53,394 nucleotides of DNA from JAFGCN01 sp964547015 (GTDB taxonomy: Archaea; Aenigmatarchaeota; Aenigmatarchaeia; QMZS01), in assembly GCA_964547015.1 (NCBI GenBank), contig CAZJKT010000005.1:1-53394 (forward strand), written 5' to 3'. The notes beneath the pieces were generated by a model. That model worked only from the letters and a program-made list of their open reading frames with translations, searched no databases and had not been told where the DNA came from. How positions within the stretch are numbered: the stretch's first letter is position 1; every line of letters starts with the position of its first letter. Below are positions 30,932 to 38,398 of the stretch, in pieces. The position numbers and the translations under genes were made by a program.

Positions 30932-33331
30932 TCAGGTTAAATCTTCCATTTTTATCTCTCCGTTATTGGTTGTGTAGGGGTTTATGTTGTCCTCGAAAGG
31001 CACAAACTGCACAATTTGCCCGGATTCGTTGATTACGGTGCCTTGCGGGGTGACTATAAGGTCATGGAGAGAGTTTACAAGCCTCCTTTCAAGGTATCCT
31101 GAATGCTTTGTCTTAAGGGCGGTGTCAGAAAGACCTTCACGGCCGTGCATGGCATCAAAAAAGAACTCAATAGGGGTAAGGCCTTTTCGGTATCCGTGCC
31201 TTACAAAACCGTAAGCTGTAGGGTTTAGGTCTTTTACCTTGAAGAAAGGCAAAGTCCGTCCGTAATATCCCCTTGTAATCCTTGAGCCTTTGAGCTTTTC
31301 CTGGCCAAGGCAGCCTGTAATCTGGGCTACGGATACCATATTTCCCCTTGCTCCGGACTCGGCAGAAATTCTGGAATAGGTTGTTTTTGGCAGGTTCTGC
31401 TTTACTACCACCTCAACTTCAGTAAGTATCCTCTCAAGGCTCAACTGCTCTTCTGCGCTACCCCCGCTTTTTTCGTATTTGCTGACCCTGCTTCTTATAA
31501 TTTTGTCTATCTCCTTTATGCTCTCTTCAGGAAGGCTGTAGTCATTAATTGAGATTGTGTAGTTATAGTGGGTTAAAAACAGGAGGGACAGCCGGACTAA
31601 ATTGTTTAGGAAGTTTGCCCCCGCATTGTCGCCGTAGAGGAGGTCAATTTTATTGAGAAGCTTTCCATCCTCAGCGCCTATGGCTTTTACATCAATATAG
31701 CCTTTTATTAATAGCCCGTCTTCTATTACAACCTCTTCACCTGTTTTTGTTTTTCCGATGAAATTCAGGTTACTTGGCAAAAGGAGCATTGAGAAGGCCT
31801 CTTTTCCGGTATAGGTCTCTTTTTGGAGATCTACATCCAAGCCCATTGAAAATGCAATATTTGAGAGCTGTTTTTTGGTGAGTGTTATGCTGTCGTGCGT
31901 AAGGAAGTAGATTCCCATCAGGTGGTCCTGCTTTGCCCCGATGATAGGAAGGCCGTATCTTGGTGTCCTTATATGCTTATTTACCCTCATAAGGTTTTTT
32001 ATCTCGGCCCTCGCCTCCTCGGTCTGAGGCACATGAAGGTTCATTTCATCTCCGTCAAAGTCCGCATTGTAAGGGGTTGAAGTGCATAGGTGAAGCCTAA
32101 AGGTCTTGCTGTCCATTATCCTTGCCCGGTGCCCCATCATCGACATTCTGTGAAGGCTCGGCTGCCTGTTAAAAATTACCCAATCTCCGTCCCGAATATG
32201 CCTTTCTACAGTGTAGCCCGGGATTATCTCTTGGGAAATCATTTCTTTTGTCTCTTCAGTAACCTTCTTTTTTAGCCCGTCAACCCTGATTACATAGTTT
32301 GCTCCGGGGTATTTATTTCCGTTTAGGACGAGCTTTTGCATTTCAGCAAGGTTTTGCTCGGTAACTTTTTCAGGCAGGGTGAGGCTTTTTGCAACAACTT
32401 CAGGCACGCCTACCTCATCAATATCAATAAAGTTGTCCGGGGAAACTACGCTTCGGGCCGAGAAGTTTACCCTTTTTCCTGTAAGGTTGAACCTGAACCG
32501 GCCTTCCTTTCCGATAAGCCTCTGAGCAAGCGTTTTGAGAGGCCTGCCGCTTCGGTGCCTTGCCGGAGGCACATTTGTGAGATCATTTTTGATATAAGTT
32601 GCGACATGGTACTGCAAAAGCTCAATAATGTCTTCTATAAGGAAATCGGGCGCCCCGATATCAAGGCTTTTTTTAAGGCGCTCGTTAATTCTGACAATAT
32701 CCACAAGCTTGTGTGTCAGGTCGTCTTCGCTTCTCTCGCCTGTATCGAGCACAATTGAAGGCCTGTCGGTAATTGGGGGGACAGGAAGTATAGTTATTAT
32801 CATCCATTCGGGCCGTCCGCCCTTGAATTTAAGCCTGGCCAAATCTTCTTCGGTTATTTTTTCAAAAAGTTCGCGGAGTTCTTCGGTTGTAATCTGTTTT
32901 CCTCCGGAATAATAAGAGGTTGGCTTTTCATAGCGGATTTTATGCTGTTTTTCGCCGCAGAAGGGGCATTTTTCAGGCCTTTTTTTTGAGCATTCTGCTG
33001 CTCCGGTTATTCCTTCAGGAGCGGCCACCCTTCCGCATTTCAGGCAAATTGCCTGAAGGATTGTATATATTTTAGGGGCAAAAACAGGGTGAATTACAGG
33101 CTTAATGAGCTCAATATGGCCAAAGTGACCCATGCAGTCGCCTAAACGCGAGCCGCAGGTCCTGCAGACTACTCCGGGGTCAACTACACCCATTCTGGGG
33201 TCGACTATGCCGTGCTCTACAGGGTAGCCGTCAGCATCATAAAGCTCAGGCCTGGTTACCTCTACACCACTTAATTTTCTTATCTGGGAAGGCGATAAGA
33301 GGCTAAACTCAATTTGGCTTATTCTTGGCAT
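30932..33331 (-). CDS. rpoA1: DNA-directed RNA polymerase subunit A'
   Basis: N-terminal part of the largest polymerase subunit, 799 residues, shorter than the roughly 850-900 usual in archaea. The catalytic Mg-binding loop NADFDGDEMNLHVP lies near residue 420. Zinc-binding clusters VCRTCGSRLGDCMGHFGHIE (about 54-73) and CLKCGRVA/CPFCGEK are present, as is RFNLTGKRVNFSARSVVSPD. It has an ATT-ATG start at 33331. rpoH and rpoB, which normally precede it, are absent; a divergent eS27 gene takes their place. Confidence 0.98.
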   Translation of the reverse strand: MPRISQIEFSLLSPSQIRKLSGVEVTRPELYDADGYPVEHGIVDPRMGVVDPGVVCRTCGSRLGDCMGHFGHIELIKPVIHPVFAPKIYTILQAICLKCGRVAAPEGITGAAECSKKRPEKCPFCGEKQHKIRYEKPTSYYSGGKQITTEELRELFEKITEEDLARLKFKGGRPEWMIITILPVPPITDRPSIVLDTGERSEDDLTHKLVDIVRINERLKKSLDIGAPDFLIEDIIELLQYHVATYIKNDLTNVPPARHRSGRPLKTLAQRLIGKEGRFRFNLTGKRVNFSARSVVSPDNFIDIDEVGVPEVVAKSLTLPEKVTEQNLAEMQKLVLNGNKYPGANYVIRVDGLKKKVTEETKEMISQEIIPGYTVERHIRDGDWVIFNRQPSLHRMSMMGHRARIMDSKTFRLHLCTSTPYNADFDGDEMNLHVPQTEEARAEIKNLMRVNKHIRTPRYGLPIIGAKQDHLMGIYFLTHDSITLTKKQLSNIAFSMGLDVDLQKETYTGKEAFSMLLLPSNLNFIGKTKTGEEVVIEDGLLIKGYIDVKAIGAEDGKLLNKIDLLYGDNAGANFLNNLVRLSLLFLTHYNYTISINDYSLPEESIKEIDKIIRSRVSKYEKSGGSAEEQLSLERILTEVEVVVKQNLPKTTYSRISAESGARGNMVSVAQITGCLGQEKLKGSRITRGYYGRTLPFFKVKDLNPTAYGFVRHGYRKGLTPIEFFFDAMHGREGLSDTALKTKHSGYLERRLVNSLHDLIVTPQGTVINESGQIVQFVPFEDNINPYTTNNGEIKMEDLT

Positions 33332-33368
33332 AATAGTGTTTTACAAAACATAAATATTAGCAGGCGCA

Positions 33369-33382
33369 ATTAAATATTAATT
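33369..33382 (+). promoter_or_regulatory. TATA box of the eS27 gene
   Basis: AATTAAATATTAAT lies 8 bases before the first ATG (33391) and 13 before the ATG that opens the eS27 frame (33396). Confidence 0.45.
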
Positions 33383-33395
33383 TCCATATTATGTA

Positions 33396-33560
33396 ATGGC
33401 ATCAAAATTCCTGAGGGTGAAATGCGAGTGCGGAGAGGAGAGAATAGTATTTAACCGGGCAAGCATGGCTGTGAAGTGCGAAAAGTGCGAAAAAGTTCTA
33501 CTAAAGCCAAAATGCGGAAAAGCCTTTGTGACTTCAAAGGTTATTGAGACCCTTGAGTAG
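33396..33560 (+). CDS. rps27e: Small ribosomal subunit protein eS27
   Basis: A 54-residue protein found by reading the gap upstream of rpoA1. It begins MASKFLRVKCECGEERIVFN and has the eS27 zinc ribbon with Cys10, Cys12, Cys28 and Cys31, then VLLKPKCGKAFVTSKV. eS27 is a small-subunit protein of archaea and eukaryotes. The start is odd: ATG TAA precedes it, with the true ATG overlapping that stop as TAATG. It is divergent from rpoA1. Confidence 0.9.
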   Translation: MASKFLRVKCECGEERIVFNRASMAVKCEKCEKVLLKPKCGKAFVTSKVIETLE

Positions 33561-33635
33561 GAGGCAGTTTATAAGCCTTAAGACTTTCTGCAAAATTTTT
33601 CCCAAATCTTCTATAATTTAAAACCAATCCTATTA

Positions 33636-34091
33636 ATGAGCCTGATTAAAGACCTCAAAAAGTTCAAATACTGGGATATTATCCTTACAATCGTTGGCGT
33701 GTGGCTGTTTTACCAGTTTTTGGGCTTTGCTCTCGGCACAACCCACCCTGTCGATGTAATAGTTTCAGAGTCCATGCTTCCCGCAATAAAGCCGGGAGAT
33801 ATTGTAATCTGCCAGGCAGGAATCCCTGAAGTGGGAGATATTGTGATTTATGAAGGCTTGCGGAAGTACCCGATAATACATAGAGTTATAGGGATTAATG
33901 ATTCTTACTGTCGGGGGGAGAATCCCAGAAATATTGGTATTTCTGAAGGGACATGCTACCATATTAAGGGAGACAATAACCCGATAGCGGATGACCCTGT
34001 CTCAGAGAGCCAATTGATATGCGTTGTTCGAGCCCATATACCGTATATAGGGTACCCGAGATACCTTATTTATAAACTTATTGGTATTTAG
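33636..34091 (+). CDS. Signal peptidase I, archaeal/Sec11 type
   Basis: 151-residue membrane peptidase that removes signal peptides outside the membrane. One N-terminal membrane segment (about 14-34) is followed by box B VSESMLPAIKPGD with catalytic Ser46, and IIHRVIGIND with His82, the His that replaces the bacterial Lys. The acidic region GDNNPIADDP is the third conserved element. It probably processes the many secreted proteins of this window. TFS starts three bases after its stop. Confidence 0.93.
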   Translation: MSLIKDLKKFKYWDIILTIVGVWLFYQFLGFALGTTHPVDVIVSESMLPAIKPGDIVICQAGIPEVGDIVIYEGLRKYPIIHRVIGINDSYCRGENPRNIGISEGTCYHIKGDNNPIADDPVSESQLICVVRAHIPYIGYPRYLIYKLIGI

Positions 34092-34094
34092 AAC

Positions 34095-34412
34095 ATGGAA
34101 TTCTGCAAAAAATGCGGCGGTGTATTGGTGCCAAAAAAGGATGGCGGAAAGGTAAATTATAACTGCAGAAATTGCGGCGCAAAATCATCCACCGGAGCCG
34201 ACCTGGTCCTTAAGGAAAAAGTGGAGAAAAAAGAGAAAATTATCTCTGTTTCAGACAAAAAAGAGGATTTGCCGATAACTGATGCGATTTGCGACAAGTG
34301 CGGCAACGAAAAGGCTTACTGGTGGATGCAGCAGACAAGAAGCATTGACGAGCCACCAACCAGATTTTTCAGGTGCACCGAGTGCAGCCACAGCTGGAGA
34401 GAATATAGCTAG
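34095..34412 (+). CDS. tfs: Transcription elongation factor TFS
   Basis: 105 residues with an N-terminal zinc ribbon (FCKKCGGVLVP and YNCRNCGAK) and a C-terminal TFIIS-type ribbon (CDKCGNEKAYWWMQQTRSID, FRCTECSHSW). The acidic pair in RSIDEPPT enters the polymerase active centre and stimulates cleavage of backtracked RNA. It is directly coupled to the signal peptidase gene. Confidence 0.95.
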   Translation: MEFCKKCGGVLVPKKDGGKVNYNCRNCGAKSSTGADLVLKEKVEKKEKIISVSDKKEDLPITDAICDKCGNEKAYWWMQQTRSIDEPPTRFFRCTECSHSWREYS

Positions 34413-34567
34413 CTTATTTTGGTTTATTTTTGGGATTTGTTTAGGTTTTTAGCTTTTGCTCCATATAGTTGATTACCCATATTGATATCCGCAGTATTCT
34501 GAACTTGGCATAAACAGTCAGGAAATTCGGCAAAAGAAAAGATTAAATATATAAGCTCTGTTTAGGG

Positions 34568-34580
34568 ATATATTTAAATT
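34568..34580 (+). promoter_or_regulatory. TATA box of the Sm-like gene
   Basis: ATATATTTAAATT lies 12 bases before the ATG at 34593. The rest of the 180-base gap (34413-34592) shows no further recognisable element. Confidence 0.5.
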
Positions 34581-34592
34581 TTGATTGTATTT

Positions 34593-34811
34593 ATGAGCGA
34601 CGACAGACCAATTGACGTTTTGAACAACTCGAAAGGGCAGTGCATTTTGGTGAAACTCAAAAACGGCACCGAAATTTCAGGCACCCTTAGGGCGCACGAC
34701 CTTCACCTGAATATGTGGCTGGAGGAAGTTGAGCTAAAAAGGGACGAAGAGACTCTGAAATTCAAAAACATGCTTGTAAGGGGAGACACCGTGCTTTATG
34801 CTGTACCTTAG
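34593..34811 (+). CDS. Archaeal Sm-like protein (Lsm)
   Basis: 72 residues from ATG 34593, matching the LSm fold. The Sm1 motif ILVKLKNGTEISGTLRAHDL and HLNMWLEEVEL is followed by the Sm2 motif MLVRGDTVLYAVP. Archaeal Lsm proteins form heptameric rings that bind U-rich RNA. The frame is open for four more codons upstream, but the TATA spacing fits the chosen start. Confidence 0.95.
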   Translation: MSDDRPIDVLNNSKGQCILVKLKNGTEISGTLRAHDLHLNMWLEEVELKRDEETLKFKNMLVRGDTVLYAVP

Positions 34812-34870
34812 GGCTGTTTTAAATAGATAGGGGGAGCAAGGGCCTTAAAAGGTTTTTGTGGAGATAAATT

Positions 34871-35062
34871 ATGTCAAAGGGAACACCAAGTTTTGGGAAG
34901 CATAACAAGGTTTTGCACAGTGTGTGCCAGAGATGCGGCGCGCATGCGTACAACCCGAAAAAAAGCAGCTGTGTTAGTTGCGGATATGGAAAATCCAAAA
35001 AAATTAAGACCTTTACTTGGAGGTGGAAGAACCCTCTTGGAAAGGGCAACCGCAAGAAATAA
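34871..35062 (+). CDS. rpl37e: Large ribosomal subunit protein eL37
   Basis: 63-residue zinc-binding eL37: TPSFGKHNKVLHSVCQRCGA, then SCVSCGYGKSKKIKTFTWRW. Two CxxC pairs hold the metal. Sm-like protein followed by eL37 is a conserved archaeal gene pair. GTGGAG lies seven bases before the start. The stop overlaps the start of prefoldin by one base (TAATG). Confidence 0.95.
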   Translation: MSKGTPSFGKHNKVLHSVCQRCGAHAYNPKKSSCVSCGYGKSKKIKTFTWRWKNPLGKGNRKK

Positions 35063-35466
35063 TGTCCCCTAATGAGTTTCCCGGAAATTCTGCCGAGCAG
35101 AAATATATTCAAATTGAGCTTTTGAACCAGGAGCTTGAGCAGCTTATGTCCCAAAGGGAATTTGTTTCCATGAAGGCAGGAGAGCTAAGTATTCTGAGGG
35201 ATTCTGTCCTTAAAGTTGAGGCTGGCGAGGGTTTTGCCCAGCTTGGCGAAGGCGTATATGTGCCGGCAATTTTCAAGGATACAGACAGGGTGCTTATGGA
35301 TATAGGGCGAAACTTATTTGTAAAGATGAAAAAAGAGGATGCAAAGGGGTTTCTTTTAGAGAAATCTGAGGCCTTCACTCAGGCCCTCGCAAAAATGGAT
35401 GGGCGCATAGAGGACCTCTCAATGCAGATGCAAAAAATTGCAATGGAACTTCAGGGGAACAAGTAG
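35062..35466 (+). CDS. pfdA: Prefoldin alpha subunit
   Basis: 134 residues from the ATG that overlaps the eL37 stop. Two coiled-coil helices (QKYIQIELLNQELEQLMSQR and AFTQALAKMDGRIEDLSMQM) flank the beta-hairpin region GEGVYVPAIFKDTDRVLMDI, as in prefoldin alpha, which hands unfolded proteins to the thermosome. Family assignment is good; no beta subunit gene lies nearby. Confidence 0.88.
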   Translation: MSPNEFPGNSAEQKYIQIELLNQELEQLMSQREFVSMKAGELSILRDSVLKVEAGEGFAQLGEGVYVPAIFKDTDRVLMDIGRNLFVKMKKEDAKGFLLEKSEAFTQALAKMDGRIEDLSMQMQKIAMELQGNK

Positions 35467-35547
35467 GCTCTTTTGGCTTGTGGAATAGGACTTTTCTAAT
35501 AGATGGGCTTTACTTTAGGCTGTCTATTAAGTAGCGGCATATAGAAG

Positions 35548-36339
35548 CTACTTGGATAACTTCTTGTAGCTCTCCAAAAATTCTGCCTTTATCTTCTCAG
35601 AGCGGTCTTCTTTTGAAAAGTAGTCCATCCTTGAGCTAACCATTATTTTTGATGCCAGAAGCCTTGCAATTTTGCCCCGATTTGCGGAAGCATTCAAAAT
35701 ATAGGGTGAGAGATAAATTATCCCGTATTTTGGGGTCTTTGTGTCGCGCCCCTCTTCCTTGTCTTTTAGGTAGCGAAAAAGAGATTTTTCTGCGCCTAAA
35801 ATCTGGATTTTTGACACGGGCATTTTTGCAAGGCGCTCAAGCCCCCCTGCTTTTGAAATCAGGCGGGCGGACAAAACAGGGCCCAAAAGGGCGCTGGTAT
35901 TGGGTGCAAGCCTTTCAGCCTGCTTTCTTATCTTCTTTTCAATTTTGTCTTTTAATTTTTCTGTATTTTTGAGGAGAATCGGATAGCTGTCATAGCTTTT
36001 TAGCAAATCCCCCCTGTTTTTGAGGGATTTTTGGAAGTGGGACAGCTCCTCATATGCCCTTGCAAGGCTGATAAATTCGCCTTCTGCAGGGTCCTTTGAG
36101 GCAATCTTTAGCTTTGCAAGCTCAACTGAAAATTCATTGAGCCATTTAGGATAATCCTTATAGGGAAACAGGCTCTTGGCAGAGATTTCTGAAACTTGCG
36201 TCTTGGCATCGGACTCCAGATATTCTTTTGCCGCGATTTTTGGGTCTTTTGAGAACTCTTCTGAGAGCTTCTTGCCTTCCGCTACTCCAAATGGGAATTT
36301 TATCCTTAACCCGGCATCTCCATTCTCCTCACTAACCAT
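35548..36339 (-). CDS. nop5: NOP5/NOP56-like C/D box RNP protein, shortened
   Basis: 263 residues from ATG 36339 (a frame opening further upstream is antisense to pgi). The Nop domain is clear: LAPNTSALLGPVLSARLISK, GGLERLAKMPVSKIQILGAE and KSLFRYL. A coiled-coil segment precedes it (SYPILLKNTEKLKDKIEKKI). NOP5 scaffolds C/D guide RNPs that 2'-O-methylate rRNA and tRNA with fibrillarin and L7Ae. Usual archaeal length is near 400 residues; here the fibrillarin-binding N-terminal domain and the C-terminal tail are reduced. Fibrillarin is not in the window. Start codons of nop5 and pgi are 22 bases apart. Confidence 0.88.
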   Translation of the reverse strand: MVSEENGDAGLRIKFPFGVAEGKKLSEEFSKDPKIAAKEYLESDAKTQVSEISAKSLFPYKDYPKWLNEFSVELAKLKIASKDPAEGEFISLARAYEELSHFQKSLKNRGDLLKSYDSYPILLKNTEKLKDKIEKKIRKQAERLAPNTSALLGPVLSARLISKAGGLERLAKMPVSKIQILGAEKSLFRYLKDKEEGRDTKTPKYGIIYLSPYILNASANRGKIARLLASKIMVSSRMDYFSKEDRSEKIKAEFLESYKKLSK

Positions 36340-36361
36340 AATATATTTGGCTTGCAATATT
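36340..36361. promoter_or_regulatory. 22-base divergent region between nop5 and pgi
   Basis: The two ATGs face away from each other over 22 bases of AT-rich sequence (AATATATTTGG...CAATATT). Each gene starts with ATT-ATG. Any TATA box at normal distance for one gene must lie in or beside the start of the other. Confidence 0.5.
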
Positions 36362-37051
36362 ATGCCTTGGCAAGTTGAAGCACTAGAGGGCAGGGCGCCT
36401 GACATAAGGCGCGCTCTTGATATGAAGGAAGTTATTTTTGACAAAAAGTGGCTTGAGGCTTCAAAAAATCCGGAGCTGTATTATATGTATCGGGGGGTCT
36501 CAAAGCCCGAACATACCGAGATTATAAAAAAGTCGGGCTTAAGGTATGATATTACGGTCATTCCGCCACTTATGATAGGCGAGGAGTTTGTAAAAACTGC
36601 CGGCCACTATCACCCCGAAGCGGCTTTAGGTTTCTCCTATATGGAGGTTTATCAGGTGCTTGAGGGGGAAGCCCTTTTTTTCATACAAAAAGTGGATAAT
36701 TTTGAGCAAAATAATGTAATTGATGCGTCATTCTGCAGGGCAAGGGCGGGGGATATATTTGTTGTGCCTGCAAATTGCGCGCACATTACAATCAACCCTT
36801 CAGATAAAAATCGGATTGTTATGGCAAATTGGGTTTGTGAAGGGTTTAAGTCGCTTTATAAGCCGCTTGAAAAAATGGGCGGGGGGGCTTATTTTTTCAC
36901 AAAATCGGGCTGGATTGCAAACAAAAATTACGGCAAAGTCCCGCCCTTAAGGGAAATTGCCCCCAAAAAAGCCGAGGATATGTACCTTCTGGTATCTGAC
37001 CTAAAAAGGCTTGAGTTCCTTAAAAACCCTAAAGTTGAGCCGGGGCTATAA
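36362..37051 (+). CDS. pgi: Glucose-6-phosphate isomerase, cupin (archaeal) type
   Basis: Interconverts glucose 6-phosphate and fructose 6-phosphate using a metal-holding cupin barrel, unrelated to the bacterial/eukaryal enzyme. 229 residues from ATG 36362. The metal site is visible in KTAGHYHPEAALGFSYMEVY (two His and downstream Glu) with the later His of PANCAHITINP. IRRALDMKEVIFDKKW matches the family N-terminus. It pairs functionally with tpiA, pgk and glycogen synthase elsewhere in the window. Confidence 0.94.
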   Translation: MPWQVEALEGRAPDIRRALDMKEVIFDKKWLEASKNPELYYMYRGVSKPEHTEIIKKSGLRYDITVIPPLMIGEEFVKTAGHYHPEAALGFSYMEVYQVLEGEALFFIQKVDNFEQNNVIDASFCRARAGDIFVVPANCAHITINPSDKNRIVMANWVCEGFKSLYKPLEKMGGGAYFFTKSGWIANKNYGKVPPLREIAPKKAEDMYLLVSDLKRLEFLKNPKVEPGL

Positions 37052-37067
37052 TTAGGGTTTAGCTGTA

Positions 37068-37796
37068 TTATTCTGGCAATTGAACCGGCTTTCTGTCCGA
37101 AGGCAATTCCTCTCTGTTTTGCCCCTCTATTTCCCTTTTAACCAAATTATAAAGAATCTCATGGGCTTCTTTTATAGGCAGGGGCTTTCCTTCTCTGCCC
37201 AGCTCAATCGCCACCCAGCCCTCTTTTTTTGCAACATATTGGTAGGCCTTGTCCGAGCAAATAAGGTAGCCCATATCTTTTTCAACCTCGTCTCTGCCTT
37301 TTCCGTTAAGGTAGCCCCTAAGGGATTTTTTAGCGATAAGGTTTTGGGCGATTTCCGGCGGCATCCTCATCAAAAAGACCTTATCAGGGCGAGGAATCCC
37401 AAAAATACCGTATTCCAGCTCGTCAAGCCATTCCAAAAATTCGTCTATTTTTGCAGGGTCTTTGATTTTTCCTGCCTGGTGGCCCTTGTTTGAAGTTAAG
37501 TAGCGGTTGCAGATTATAATTTTGCCTTCCCTGAGCCACTCCTGCATTTCCCTGCTTTTTGCGTAGCGGTCAACTGCATAAAGAATTGAGGCAATTTTTG
37601 GGGAGATTTCTGAAGGCGGGCCAAGCCTGCCGTTTAGATATTCCTCAATCATAGCGGCCGAAGGCTTTCCGTAATGGGGAAAGTCTGCATATTCCACAGG
37701 ATAGCCCTCTTTTTTGAGCCTTTCAAAGAGCATTATTGACTGAGTTCCCTTTCCCGAGCCGTCAATCCCTTCAATTACAATCAGTTTTCCCTTCAT
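37068..37796 (-). CDS. tmk: Thymidylate kinase
   Basis: Phosphorylates dTMP to dTDP. P-loop GIDGSGKGTQ at residues 10-19, the dTMP-binding DRYAKSREM region, the NRYLTSNKGHQAGK LID-like/Arg region and PRPDKVFLMRMPPE are present. 242 residues, somewhat longer than bacterial Tmk and closer to archaeal/eukaryal forms, with an extra C-terminal tail. It overlaps the upstream gene by four bases (ATGA). Confidence 0.92.
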   Translation of the reverse strand: MKGKLIVIEGIDGSGKGTQSIMLFERLKKEGYPVEYADFPHYGKPSAAMIEEYLNGRLGPPSEISPKIASILYAVDRYAKSREMQEWLREGKIIICNRYLTSNKGHQAGKIKDPAKIDEFLEWLDELEYGIFGIPRPDKVFLMRMPPEIAQNLIAKKSLRGYLNGKGRDEVEKDMGYLICSDKAYQYVAKKEGWVAIELGREGKPLPIKEAHEILYNLVKREIEGQNREELPSDRKPVQLPE

Positions 37797-38350
37797 TTTT
37801 CCACCTGTTTAGCAGATTCTTCCTCTTTTACTGCCTCTGAAGCTGAACCTCTATATTTACTGCTTTCCGCCTCTTTTTCTGCGTATTCGGCTTTTTTTAC
37901 TTCCTCAAGTATTCTTTTTATCTCATCTTCCTCATTTTCGCCGCTTTTAGCAAGAAAATCGTCTTCTTTTGGCGGGCCGTTTACTAAATAATCCTTTAGG
38001 ATTTTTTTGAGCTTTTGGATTAGGATTTGAGTTCTTTCAGCCTCAATTGAGAACATTTGGGCCTCCATGTTGCCTCTTTGGGAGTTGATATGGTTTGCTT
38101 TCAGGGCATATATTTCTTTTTGGGACACCATTCCATTGGACTTGTATTCTTCAAGAAAGCTTATCGCTTCGCTAAAATTCTTTATTTCCCGGGCTTTGAA
38201 GTCTGCAAGGGCTAAAATCAGGGTTTCGGCGGATTTCCACAGGTTTAGGGAGGCCTCCTTTAGGTTCCCGGACCTTTGGCTTGACAGAGATTTGCTGTAA
38301 TAATATTCAGAGGTTCTCTGCCTTTCGGTGACTTTTGAGCCATCAACCAT
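37793..38350 (-). CDS. Alpha-helical protein, possibly HEPN-like
   Basis: 185 residues, soluble and helical. The N-terminal part (SLNLWKSAETLILALADFKA) resembles helical HEPN-type domains, but the RxxxxH catalytic motif is not evident, so the assignment is tentative. The C-terminal third is Glu/Lys-rich and probably disordered. It starts with ATT-ATG and is coupled to tmk by a four-base overlap. No function is inferred beyond a possible structural or nucleic-acid-related role. Confidence 0.45.
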   Translation of the reverse strand: MVDGSKVTERQRTSEYYYSKSLSSQRSGNLKEASLNLWKSAETLILALADFKAREIKNFSEAISFLEEYKSNGMVSQKEIYALKANHINSQRGNMEAQMFSIEAERTQILIQKLKKILKDYLVNGPPKEDDFLAKSGENEEDEIKRILEEVKKAEYAEKEAESSKYRGSASEAVKEEESAKQVEK

Positions 38351-38398
38351 AATTAGCCTGCCTATTATTTACTTTTTATTTTGCCCTTCAGGGTATTT

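Noticed and set aside
34413..34592. Possible C/D box small RNA (GTTGATTA ... TCTGAAC) in the TFS-Lsm gap
   Set aside because: The C-box-like part departs from RTGATGA, no D'/C' pair or terminal stem is visible, and the gap is otherwise explained by the Lsm promoter.
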